In this document: positions 1 to 6,458 of the stretch, piece by piece | Numbering within the stretch: the stretch's first letter is position 1 | Layout of the letters: each line of letters starts with the position of its first letter | From: DASZHJ01 sp035581425 | GTDB lineage: Bacteria > Pseudomonadota > Alphaproteobacteria > ATCC43930 > CGMCC-115725 | Assembly: GCA_035581425.1 (NCBI GenBank) | Contig: DATJVP010000138.1 | Location: 1 to 13,189, forward strand | Direction: 5' to 3' | Length of the DNA stretch: 13,189 nt | Program-made: the position numbers and the translations under genes | Notes under the pieces: model-generated | Databases searched by the model: none | What the model was told of the DNA's origin: nothing | The model's input: only the letters and a program-made list of their open reading frames with translations

Positions 1-1031
1 GCGGCTACCGGGTGGCCAAGACCGGGCCCTGGGGCCAGGGCCCCGTCTTCCTCCAGCAGCTCGCCCTCCTCTCGGGCTTCGATGTCGCGGCGATGGGGCC
101 TGCGAGCGCCGAGTTCCTCCACACCGTCATCGAATGCGCGAAGCTCGCCTTCGCCGACCGCGAGGCCTGGTACGGCGATCCCGATTTCGTGGACGTCCCG
201 CTGCGGGCGCTGCTCTCCGAGGACTACGCAGCCGAGCGCCGCGCGCTCGTCGCTGCCGACGCCTCGATGGAGCTTCGGCCGGGCTCGCCCGGCGGCCGCA
301 CGCCGCGCCTCCCTCAGCTCGTCCTGCACGGACCGGGCGCACGCGGGGTCGCGGCCGCGGGCGCGGGAGAGCCCACGACGGCGCGCGCGGGCATCGGCGA
401 GCCCACCGTCGCGCGCGAGCGCGACCGCCGCGCCACCGCCGGCGACACCTGCCACGTCGACGTGGTCGACCGCTGGGGCAATATGGTCGCGGCGACGCCG
501 AGCGGCGGCTGGCTGCAGAGCTCGCCGGTGGTTCCCGAGCTCGGCTTCGGCATCACCACGCGCGGCCAGATGTTCTGGCTCGAGGAGGGGCTCCCTGCGA
601 GCCTCGCGCCGGGCAAGCGCCCGCGCACGACTTTGACGCCGTCCTTCGTCAGCAAGGGCGGCGAGCCCTACATGGCCTTCGGCACACCCGGCGGCGATCA
701 GCAGGACCAGTGGTCGCTGATCTTCTTCCTGCGCCACGTGCATCACGGCATGAACCTGCAGGAGTCGATCGACGCGCCCTCCTTCCATTCCGAGCACATG
801 CCGAGCTCCTTCTGGCCGCGCGAGGCGAAGCCAGGCGTGCTCGTGCTCGAGGGGCGCACCCCCGAGGCGACTGTCGCTGGCTTGAAGGCGCGCGGGCACA
901 AGGTGCAGGTGGGCGAGGATTGGTCTGAAGGGCGGCTCAACGCCTGCGCCGTCGAGCGCACGGAGTCCGGTACCATCGTCAAGGCCGCGGCAAATCCGCG
1001 GGGGATGCAAGGCTACGCCGTCGCGCGCTGA
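1..1031 (+). CDS. Gamma-glutamyltransferase family protein, C-terminal part (5' end outside window)
   Basis: Enzymes of this Ntn-hydrolase family cleave or transfer the gamma-glutamyl group of glutathione and related compounds after autocatalytic processing. The reading frame is open to the left edge (in frame from base 3, Gly-Tyr-Arg-Val-Ala-Lys-Thr), so the true start lies upstream. Residue numbers here count from the GTG at 12. The segment GPWGQGPVFLQQLALLSGFD, followed by ECAKLAFADREAWYGDP, is typical of the end of the large subunit. The small subunit should begin at Thr146 in DTCHVDVVDRWGNM, the expected autoprocessing site and catalytic nucleophile. It is followed by ATPSGGWLQSS, GKRPRTTLTPS and FGTPGGDQQDQWS, which fit a bacterial GGT subfamily. 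An Ala/Arg-rich linker (about 108-141) precedes Thr146 and holds a duplicated 10-residue unit. A signal peptide cannot be judged because the N terminus is missing. The PEBP gene starts 57 bases downstream. Confidence 0.93.
   Translation, partial: GYRVAKTGPWGQGPVFLQQLALLSGFDVAAMGPASAEFLHTVIECAKLAFADREAWYGDPDFVDVPLRALLSEDYAAERRALVAADASMELRPGSPGGRTPRLPQLVLHGPGARGVAAAGAGEPTTARAGIGEPTVARERDRRATAGDTCHVDVVDRWGNMVAATPSGGWLQSSPVVPELGFGITTRGQMFWLEEGLPASLAPGKRPRTTLTPSFVSKGGEPYMAFGTPGGDQQDQWSLIFFLRHVHHGMNLQESIDAPSFHSEHMPSSFWPREAKPGVLVLEGRTPEATVAGLKARGHKVQVGEDWSEGRLNACAVERTESGTIVKAAANPRGMQGYAVAR
366..425 (+). repeat. In-frame 30-bp tandem duplication in the GGT linker
   Basis: Two adjacent 30-base units (366-395 and 396-425) encode GEPTTARAGI and GEPTVARERD. 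The octamer GAGCCCAC recurs at 369 and 399, exactly 10 codons apart. The duplication sits 20-odd residues before the catalytic Thr, in a linker expected to be surface exposed and variable. Confidence 0.6.
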
Positions 1032-1088
1032 GACGCGCGGTGGGAGAGCTAAAAGCCGGTCGAAATGGCCATATAAAGGGAGGGTAAG

Positions 1089-1814
1089 ATGAGATTGGCG
1101 CGATTTGGTGCGTGCGGAGTGATTATCGCGGTCTTCGGAGCGATGATGTCGGCGGTGCCCGCCGATGCTGCCTCGCTCACGGTGAAGTCCAATTCCATCA
1201 AGAGCGGCCACGCCATCCCCAGCAAGTATGCTTTCTGCGCGCCTGCGGCGCAGGGACACATAAGCGGCGGCGGCAACGTAAATCCACAGGTCACCTGGTC
1301 CAAGGGCCCGAAGGGCACCAAGTCATACGCGCTCATCGTCACCGACCCTGATGTGCCCAGCGTCCTTACGGACTTCAACAAGGAAGGCAAGACGCTTCCG
1401 GTCAATATGAAGCGCGTCGCCTTTTATCACTGGGTCCTCGTGGACATTCCCGGCGAGGTCACCGAGATCGGCGAGGGTGTCGATTCCAACGCCCAGGTCC
1501 CCCGCGGCAAGCCGCCCGGACCCGCCAAACCTGGCGTGCGCGGCATCAATGACTACACCGGATTCTTCGCGAGCGATGCCCAGATGAAGGGCAATTACGG
1601 CGGCTACGATGGACCCTGCCCGCCCTGGAACGATTTGCGCGTGCACCATTATCACTTCACGGTTTATGCGCTCAACGTCGCGAGCCTCAACCTCACCGGC
1701 AATTTCACCGGACCCGACGCATTAAAGGCGATGAAGGGTCATGTGCTTGCGAAGGGTGAGCTGGTCGGCGAGTACTCGCTGTACCCGCCGGTGGCGGCGA
1801 AGCTCAAGAAATAA
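1089..1814 (+). CDS. Secreted PEBP family protein (YbhB/YbcL-like)
   Basis: This 241-residue protein belongs to the phosphatidylethanolamine-binding protein / Raf-kinase-inhibitor-like superfamily. A signal peptide covers about residues 1-27 (hydrophobic GVIIAVFGAMM, cleavage near PADA/AS), so the mature protein is probably periplasmic. Family marks are the DPD motif in LIVTDPDVP (86-88), the HW pair (114-115), GYDGPCPPWND (172-182) and HHYHFTVYAL (186-195). Together these form the conserved anion-binding pocket. A purine-rich Shine-Dalgarno stretch (AAAGGGAGGG) lies just before the ATG and supports this start. It sits between GGT and the DUF1028 gene, and no link to peptide metabolism is established for bacterial PEBPs. 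Codons such as AAA and AAT look a little more frequent than in its neighbours. Family assignment is firm; biological role and ligand are unknown. Confidence 0.9.
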   Translation: MRLARFGACGVIIAVFGAMMSAVPADAASLTVKSNSIKSGHAIPSKYAFCAPAAQGHISGGGNVNPQVTWSKGPKGTKSYALIVTDPDVPSVLTDFNKEGKTLPVNMKRVAFYHWVLVDIPGEVTEIGEGVDSNAQVPRGKPPGPAKPGVRGINDYTGFFASDAQMKGNYGGYDGPCPPWNDLRVHHYHFTVYALNVASLNLTGNFTGPDALKAMKGHVLAKGELVGEYSLYPPVAAKLKK

Positions 1815-1900
1815 CTCAAGGGGCGGCGCGCGCGGCGGACTGGCTGGGATCTCGGCACGGGCCTTGCTTGGCATAGAGACGGAGGCGGCGAGCTGACCCC

Positions 1901-2614
1901 ATGACCTGGTCGATCATTGCGCGGGATTCCTCGAGCGGTGCCTTCGGGGTCGCCGTAACCACGAAGTTCTTCGCCGTGGGGGCGCTCTGCCCCCATGCGC
2001 GGAGCGAGGTCGGGGCGCTCGCGACCCAGGCCTTGATCAATCCGACATTCGGCCCGCGCGGCATCGCGCTGATGGCCGAGGGCGTTGCGCCGGAACATGC
2101 TATCGCGACACTGCTCGCGGATGATCTCGGCCGTGAGACCCGGCAGATCCATCTGCTCGATGCCGAGGGGCGCGGCGCCGCGCATACCGGCAAGGACTGC
2201 ATAGACTGGTGCGGCCACCTGCTCCGGCGCGGCTATTCCGTCGCGGGCAACATGCTCGCGGGGCCGCGGGTGATCGAGGATACCGCTTCTGCCTACGAGA
2301 TGGGCGCGCATCTGCCTTTCGCCGAGCGCCTCCTCGCGGCGCTCGATGCGGGGCAGGCCGCGGGCGGCGACAAGCGCGGCAAGCAGTCGGCGGCGCTCAA
2401 GATCCATGCGGGCGAGGAGTATCCGTGGCTCGACATCCGCGCGGACGACCATGCCGAGCCGCTCGCGGAGCTACGTCGGCTCTACGAGGAGGCGCGGCGG
2501 ATGTATCTGGTCTTCGCGCAATTCCTGCCTACGGCGCGAAACCCCTCCGGCATCTACGATCGCACCGTGATCAACGCCGAGGTGTTGCGGGTGCAGGAGG
2601 CGCTTCGGGAATGA
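1901..2614 (+). CDS. DUF1028 family protein, probable Ntn-hydrolase relative
   Basis: This 237-residue protein matches DUF1028 over its length. The N-terminal block MTWSIIARD...GVAVTTKFFAVGALCPHA is followed by GALATQALINPTFGPRG, AAHTGKDCIDWCGH, GYSVAGNMLAG, FAERLLAALDAGQAAGGDKRGKQSAAL and DIRADDHAEPLAELRRL. As I recall, the family is grouped with Ntn hydrolases. Removal of Met1 would expose Thr2, which could act as an N-terminal nucleophile; this is inference. No signal peptide or membrane segment is seen, so it is likely cytoplasmic. The start is set by the family's usual N terminus. The purine stretch GGAGG (1881-1885) is about 15 bases upstream, farther than usual for a ribosome binding site. 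The transporter ATPase starts 7 bases after its stop, so it is very likely part of the import operon and may process what is imported. Confidence 0.9.
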   Translation: MTWSIIARDSSSGAFGVAVTTKFFAVGALCPHARSEVGALATQALINPTFGPRGIALMAEGVAPEHAIATLLADDLGRETRQIHLLDAEGRGAAHTGKDCIDWCGHLLRRGYSVAGNMLAGPRVIEDTASAYEMGAHLPFAERLLAALDAGQAAGGDKRGKQSAALKIHAGEEYPWLDIRADDHAEPLAELRRLYEEARRMYLVFAQFLPTARNPSGIYDRTVINAEVLRVQEALRE

Positions 2615-2621
2615 GCCGAGG

Positions 2622-3656
2622 GTGACGCTCGCCGCCGCCAAGACTCTGCACGCTGCGACCGCGTCCGCGACGGCGCGCCCGCTGCTCGACGTGCGCGACC
2701 TCCGCACGCATTTCGCAACCGACACCGGCGAGTTCCGCGCCGTCGACGGCGTGAGCTTCAGCCTCGCGCCGGGACGCACGCTCGGCATCGTCGGGGAGTC
2801 CGGCTGCGGCAAGAGCGTGACCGCGCTCTCGATCATGGGTCTTATCCCGCGGCCACCGGGGCGCATCGCGGGCGGCGAGATCCTCTTTGAGGGGACAGAC
2901 CTCCTCAAGCTCTCGCCCGCGGAAATGCGCGAGCGCCGCGGCAATCGGCTCTCGATGATCTTCCAGGAGCCGATGACCTCGCTCAATCCCGCTTTCACGG
3001 TGGGCGAGCAGATCGTCGAGGGCATCCTGCGCCACCGCGACGTCACGAAGCAGCAGGCGAAGGAGCATGCGATCGAGATGTTGCGACGCGTGCGGATTTC
3101 GTCTCCCGAGCGCCGCTTCGAGGAGTATCCGCACAAGCTCTCCGGTGGCATGCGCCAGCGCGCGATGATCGCGATGGCGCTCGCCTGCGATCCAAGACTC
3201 CTGATTGCGGACGAGCCCACCACGGCGCTCGACGTAACGATCCAGGCGCAGATCCTCGACCTCATGCGCCAGCTCCGCGACGAGACCCAGGCCGCGATCA
3301 TCATGATCACGCACGACCTCGGGGTCATCGCGGAGATCGCGCACGAGGTGATCGTCATGTATGCCGGACGCATCGTCGAGCGCGCGGGAGTCGGCTCGCT
3401 CTTCCGGGAGCCACAGCATCCCTACACGATCGGGCTTCTGGGCTCGATCCCGAAGCTCACGACGGAGCAGCCGCGCCTCACCACGATCGAAGGCGTGGTG
3501 CCGAACCCGATGGCAATGCCGCAGGGGTGCCGGTTCCATCCGCGCTGCCCCTTCGCCACCGACGAGTGCCGTAGCGCCGAGCCTGCGCTTACGGAGGTGC
3601 GGCCCGGGCACCTCGCGGCCTGCTGGCGCGCGCCGCTCGAGGAGGACGGCCTCTGA
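2622..3656 (+). CDS. Oligopeptide-type ABC transporter ATP-binding protein (OppD/DppD-like)
   Basis: This is the first of two ATPases that power the importer; 344 residues. It carries Walker A GESGCGKS (58-65), the Q-loop at Gln115 in FQEPMTSLNP, ABC signature LSGGM (173-177), Walker B LLIADEPTTALD (193-204) and the switch His231 in THDLGV. The C-terminal oligo_HPY region has CRFHPRCPFATDEC plus a later Cys, giving Cys303, Cys309, Cys316 and Cys334. This pattern has been linked to a 4Fe-4S cluster in DppD-type ATPases. The start is a GTG: no upstream in-frame start exists before the previous gene's stop, and a GGGA at 2607-2610 could serve as ribosome binding site. The first 20 residues are Ala/Thr-rich, ahead of the usual domain start at LLDVRDL. 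Its stop overlaps the next start as TGATG, suggesting translational coupling. Confidence 0.95.
   Translation: MTLAAAKTLHAATASATARPLLDVRDLRTHFATDTGEFRAVDGVSFSLAPGRTLGIVGESGCGKSVTALSIMGLIPRPPGRIAGGEILFEGTDLLKLSPAEMRERRGNRLSMIFQEPMTSLNPAFTVGEQIVEGILRHRDVTKQQAKEHAIEMLRRVRISSPERRFEEYPHKLSGGMRQRAMIAMALACDPRLLIADEPTTALDVTIQAQILDLMRQLRDETQAAIIMITHDLGVIAEIAHEVIVMYAGRIVERAGVGSLFREPQHPYTIGLLGSIPKLTTEQPRLTTIEGVVPNPMAMPQGCRFHPRCPFATDECRSAEPALTEVRPGHLAACWRAPLEEDGL
2788..2812 (+). repeat. Direct repeat copy 1 (Walker A region, first ATPase)
   Basis: This 25-base stretch is identical to 3819-3843 in the second ATPase gene. Both encode the core of GESGCGK in the same relative frame, so identity reflects shared protein motif plus identical codon choice. 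Confidence 0.7.
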
Positions 3657-4771
3657 TGGCGGTGCTTCCGAACGGGCGGGGAAGCCCGCCGATCCTCGAG
3701 GTCGAGCATCTCGTGAAGCATTTCGCGGTGCGCCGTGGCTTCTTCGGACGGAAGATCGGCGCGGTGAAGGCCGTCGACGACATCGGCTTCGCCGTATCGC
3801 CTGGCGAGACGCTCGCGCTCGTCGGGGAGTCCGGCTGCGGCAAATCGACGACGGGTCGCCTCGTGCTGCGTCTCCTAGAGCCGACCGCGGGCGTCGTGCG
3901 CTTCGGCGGACGCAACATCTTCGAGCTCGCGCCCAGCGAGGTACGCGGCTTGCGCCGCGCCATGCAGATCGTCTTCCAGGACCCCTACGCTTCGCTCAAT
4001 CCCCGCATGACCGTGGGACAGATCGTGGGGGAGCCGCTGAGCCTGCATGGGCTCGCGGAAGGCGCGGGGCTCAAGGCGCGGGTCGAGGAGCTCCTCGGCT
4101 TCGTCGGGCTCTCGCCGCATCACGCGCGGCGCTATCCGCACGAATTCTCCGGCGGCCAGCGCCAGCGCATCGGCATCGCACGCGCGCTCGCGGTCGAGCC
4201 CAAGCTCATCGTCTGCGACGAGCCCGTCTCCGCGCTTGACGTCTCGATCCAGGCACAGGTGATCAATCTGTTGCAGGACCTGCAGCGCCGTTTCGGTCTC
4301 GCTTACATCTTCATTGCGCACGATCTCGCGGTGGTAAAGCACATCGCGGACCGCGTCGCCGTCATGTATCTCGGCAAAATCGTGGAGCTCGCGGAGAAGC
4401 GCACGCTCTTCAGCGCGCCCCGCCACCCCTATACCCAGGCGCTCCTCTCCGCGATCCCCGTGCCGGAGCCGGCGCTGAAGCGCGAGCGGACGCTGCTGCA
4501 AGGCGACGTGCCGAGCCCGATGGCGCCGCCGCCGGGCTGCCGCTTCCAGACCCGCTGCCCCTTCGCGCGCGAGCGTTGCCGAAGAGAGGAGCCGCTCCTC
4601 GAGGATGCGGCGCAGGGACAGCGCGTCGCCTGCCATTTCTGGCGCGAGATCGAGCCGCCGCCGCGCCTCCTGCCGCCGCCCGAGGCGGAGGCCGCGAGCC
4701 CGCGGCTTCGGCGCTTGCAGGGGTTTTTCTCGAAGCGTACGGCCGCCGAGCGCGCTCACGAGGGAGTGTGA
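3656..4771 (+). CDS. Oligopeptide-type ABC transporter ATP-binding protein (OppF/DppF-like)
   Basis: This is the second ATPase of the importer; 371 residues. It has Walker A GESGCGKS (57-64), Gln108 in FQDPYASLNP, signature FSGGQ (164-168), Walker B LIVCDEPVSALD (184-195) and His222 in AHDLAVV. The oligo_HPY region has Cys295, Cys301, Cys308 and Cys326, again matching the possible Fe-S pattern. The ATG overlaps the preceding TGA by one base, and GAGGAGGA at 3639-3646 gives a strong ribosome binding site 9 bases upstream. After Cys326 the protein continues with a Pro/Arg-rich tail of about 45 residues (PPPRLLPPPEAEA..., ending HEGV). OppF/DppF proteins usually end nearer the last Cys, so the tail is unusual. 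The order of domains and the paired partner upstream make the assignment secure. Confidence 0.95.
   Translation: MAVLPNGRGSPPILEVEHLVKHFAVRRGFFGRKIGAVKAVDDIGFAVSPGETLALVGESGCGKSTTGRLVLRLLEPTAGVVRFGGRNIFELAPSEVRGLRRAMQIVFQDPYASLNPRMTVGQIVGEPLSLHGLAEGAGLKARVEELLGFVGLSPHHARRYPHEFSGGQRQRIGIARALAVEPKLIVCDEPVSALDVSIQAQVINLLQDLQRRFGLAYIFIAHDLAVVKHIADRVAVMYLGKIVELAEKRTLFSAPRHPYTQALLSAIPVPEPALKRERTLLQGDVPSPMAPPPGCRFQTRCPFARERCRREEPLLEDAAQGQRVACHFWREIEPPPRLLPPPEAEAASPRLRRLQGFFSKRTAAERAHEGV
3819..3843 (+). repeat. Direct repeat copy 2 (Walker A region, second ATPase)
   Basis: This is the second copy of the 25-base exact repeat at 2788-2812. The copies are 1031 bases apart, and recombination between them would join the two ATPase genes in frame with loss of the intervening DNA. 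Confidence 0.7.
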
Positions 4772-4790
4772 CGCAACGGGTTTGTGGTCT

Positions 4791-4799
4791 TGCTATGAT
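4791..4799 (+). promoter_or_regulatory. Candidate extended -10 promoter for the substrate-binding protein gene
   Basis: TG-C-TATGAT matches the extended -10 form (TGnTATAAT) with one mismatch. It lies 20 bases after the stop of the second ATPase gene and about 55 bases before the binding-protein ATG. No good -35 box is found at 16-18 bases; GTGACG at 4768-4773 is 20 bases away. The site would allow extra transcription of the binding protein inside the operon. Confidence 0.4.
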
Positions 4800-4853
4800 G
4801 GTCGTCAATGCGAGCGCCGGCCAAGACCGGGCTCAGAACGAGGGGAGAGCTCA

Positions 4854-6365
4854 ATGAAGGGTATCAAGCTTGCCGTATTCGCGGGCGCCATGCTGGCGGC
4901 GAGCGCCGGTATCGCCAGCGCCGAGAGCACGCTCAAGATCGGCCTCGCCGAGGACCCGGACATACTGGATCCGACAATTGCGCGCACTTTCGTGGGCCGC
5001 ATCGTCTTCGCCTCCATTTGCGACAAGCTCTTCGACATCACGCCGGATCTGAAGATCGTGGGCCAGCTCGCGACCGACTACAAATGGGTCGACGACAACA
5101 AGGGTCTCGTGATCTCGCTTCGGACGGGCGTTCAATTCCAGGACGGCGAGCCCATGAACGCGGCGGCGGTGAAAGCCAGCCTGCAGCGGCACCTGACGAT
5201 GCAGGGCTCGACGCGCAAGGGCGAGATCGCTTCCGTGCAGAGCATCGACGTCGTTGACGATCATACGGTGAAGCTCACGCTTTCGGCGCCGTTCTCGCCG
5301 CTCCTCGCCGCTCTCGCGGACCGCGCCGGCATGATCCTCTCGCCGAAGGCGGCCGAAGCGCTCGGAGACAAGTTCGGCACCGCGCCCGTCTGCGCCGGCC
5401 CCTACAAGTTTGTGGAACGCGTGGCCCAGGACCGCATCGTCGTGCAGAAATTCGACAACTACTGGGACAAGGGCAAGATCCACGTCGACAAGATCGTGTT
5501 CCAGCCGATCCCCGACAATTCCGTGCGCGTGGCGAACCTGCGCTCTGGCGGCCTCGACTTCATCGAGCGCGTGGCGCCGACCGACGTGCCGCAGATCAGG
5601 GGCGACAGTAAGCTCAAGGTCACGACGATCGGCGAGATCGGCTACCAGGGCATCACCGTGAACGTCGACAACGGCCCGCAATCGAAGAACCCGCTGGGCC
5701 AGGACGCGCGCGTCCGGCAGGCGCTCGATTTGTCGATCGACCGCGCCGCGATCAATCAGGCGCTCTTCAACGGCGAGTACATTCCCGGCAATCAGTGGGT
5801 CAATCCCAGTAACCCCTACTATGTGAAGAGCCTCCCCGTGCCGAAGCGCGACATCGCCAAGGCCAAGGCGCTGCTCAAGGAAGCGGGCGTCGAGCACCCG
5901 AGCTTCACGCTGATGGTGCCGAACAACACCGAGGCGCAGCAGGTCGGGCAGATCATCCAGTCGATGGCGGCGGAAGCGGGCTTCGACATCAAGCTGCAGG
6001 CGACGGAGTTCGCCTCGGCCCTCAAGCTCGCGACGGAGGGCTCGATGCAGGCGTTCCAGATCGGTTGGAGCGGGCGCGTCGATCCCGACGGCAACCTCTA
6101 CAATTTCGTGGCCTGCGGAGCGCCGCTCAACGATGGCCACTACTGCAACGCCGAGGTGGACAAAGAGCTGAAGGCCGCGCGTGCGATCGACGATCCCGCC
6201 GAGCGGCTCAAGCATTACACGGCTGCGGCGCAAATCCTGCTGAAGGAATTGCCGATCATCTACATCTACCACCGGCAATGGATTTACGCCTACAGCACCA
6301 AGGTCGAGGGCTTCACGCCCTATCCGGACGGCCTCATCCGTCCCCAGGGCCTGATGGTGAAGTAG
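4854..6365 (+). CDS. ABC transporter periplasmic substrate-binding protein, family 5 (peptide/glutathione type)
   Basis: This 503-residue periplasmic receptor delivers substrate to the permeases. A signal peptide covers residues 1-23 (lysines at 2 and 5, hydrophobic LAVFAGAMLAASAGI, cleavage ASA/ES). No lipobox is present. Family 5 marks are TLKIGLAEDPDILDP (26-40), the RTGVQFQDGEPMNAAAVKAS block (90-109), the GPYKF motif (182-186) and VRQALDLSIDR (287-297). The cleft segment GWSGRVDPDGN (404-414) lies before Cys421 and Cys431, which may form a disulphide. The ATG at 4854 is chosen because AGGGGAGAG (4841-4849) is a strong ribosome binding site and the signal peptide begins there; a longer open frame to the left overlaps the ATPase gene. 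The ligand cannot be read from the sequence. Dipeptides, glutathione or other gamma-glutamyl compounds are candidates from context. Confidence 0.95.
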   Translation: MKGIKLAVFAGAMLAASAGIASAESTLKIGLAEDPDILDPTIARTFVGRIVFASICDKLFDITPDLKIVGQLATDYKWVDDNKGLVISLRTGVQFQDGEPMNAAAVKASLQRHLTMQGSTRKGEIASVQSIDVVDDHTVKLTLSAPFSPLLAALADRAGMILSPKAAEALGDKFGTAPVCAGPYKFVERVAQDRIVVQKFDNYWDKGKIHVDKIVFQPIPDNSVRVANLRSGGLDFIERVAPTDVPQIRGDSKLKVTTIGEIGYQGITVNVDNGPQSKNPLGQDARVRQALDLSIDRAAINQALFNGEYIPGNQWVNPSNPYYVKSLPVPKRDIAKAKALLKEAGVEHPSFTLMVPNNTEAQQVGQIIQSMAAEAGFDIKLQATEFASALKLATEGSMQAFQIGWSGRVDPDGNLYNFVACGAPLNDGHYCNAEVDKELKAARAIDDPAERLKHYTAAAQILLKELPIIYIYHRQWIYAYSTKVEGFTPYPDGLIRPQGLMVK

Positions 6366-6401
6366 CCGCTGTTGGCGCCAAGTGTCTCTGCCGGATGATA
6401 A

Positions 6402-6442
6402 CGGCTCTCCAGCTTCCTCTCCTCGAGGGGGAGGGGGAGCCG
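6402..6442 (+). promoter_or_regulatory. Strong intercistronic hairpin between binding-protein and permease genes
   Basis: Bases 6402-6419 pair with 6425-6442 around a 5-base loop (TCCTC). Sixteen of 18 positions pair, 3 of them G-U wobble; the mismatches are 6411/6433 and 6412/6432. No T-run follows, so it is not a classic terminator. It lies 36 bases after the binding-protein stop and 16 bases before the permease ATG. It may protect the 3' end of the upstream message or partly attenuate the permeases, as REP hairpins do in malE-malF. Confidence 0.65.
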
Positions 6443-6458
6443 TGGCGAAGATCCGACA

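Noticed and set aside
1022..1039. CGCGCG inverted repeat around the GGT stop codon
   Set aside because: The six-base stem with a six-base loop has no T-run after it, and alternating CG runs are common by chance in this DNA.
1072..1077. TATAAA before the PEBP gene as a -10 box
   Set aside because: It is only 11 bases before the ATG, next to the ribosome binding site, and no matching -35 box is seen.
1815..1900. Terminator or small gene between PEBP and DUF1028
   Set aside because: The 86 bases are GC-rich without a clear stem followed by T residues, and no open frame with a ribosome binding site is present.
4605..4853. Upstream extension of the binding-protein frame
   Set aside because: It overlaps the end of the second ATPase gene, and the strong ribosome binding site and signal peptide set the start at 4854.
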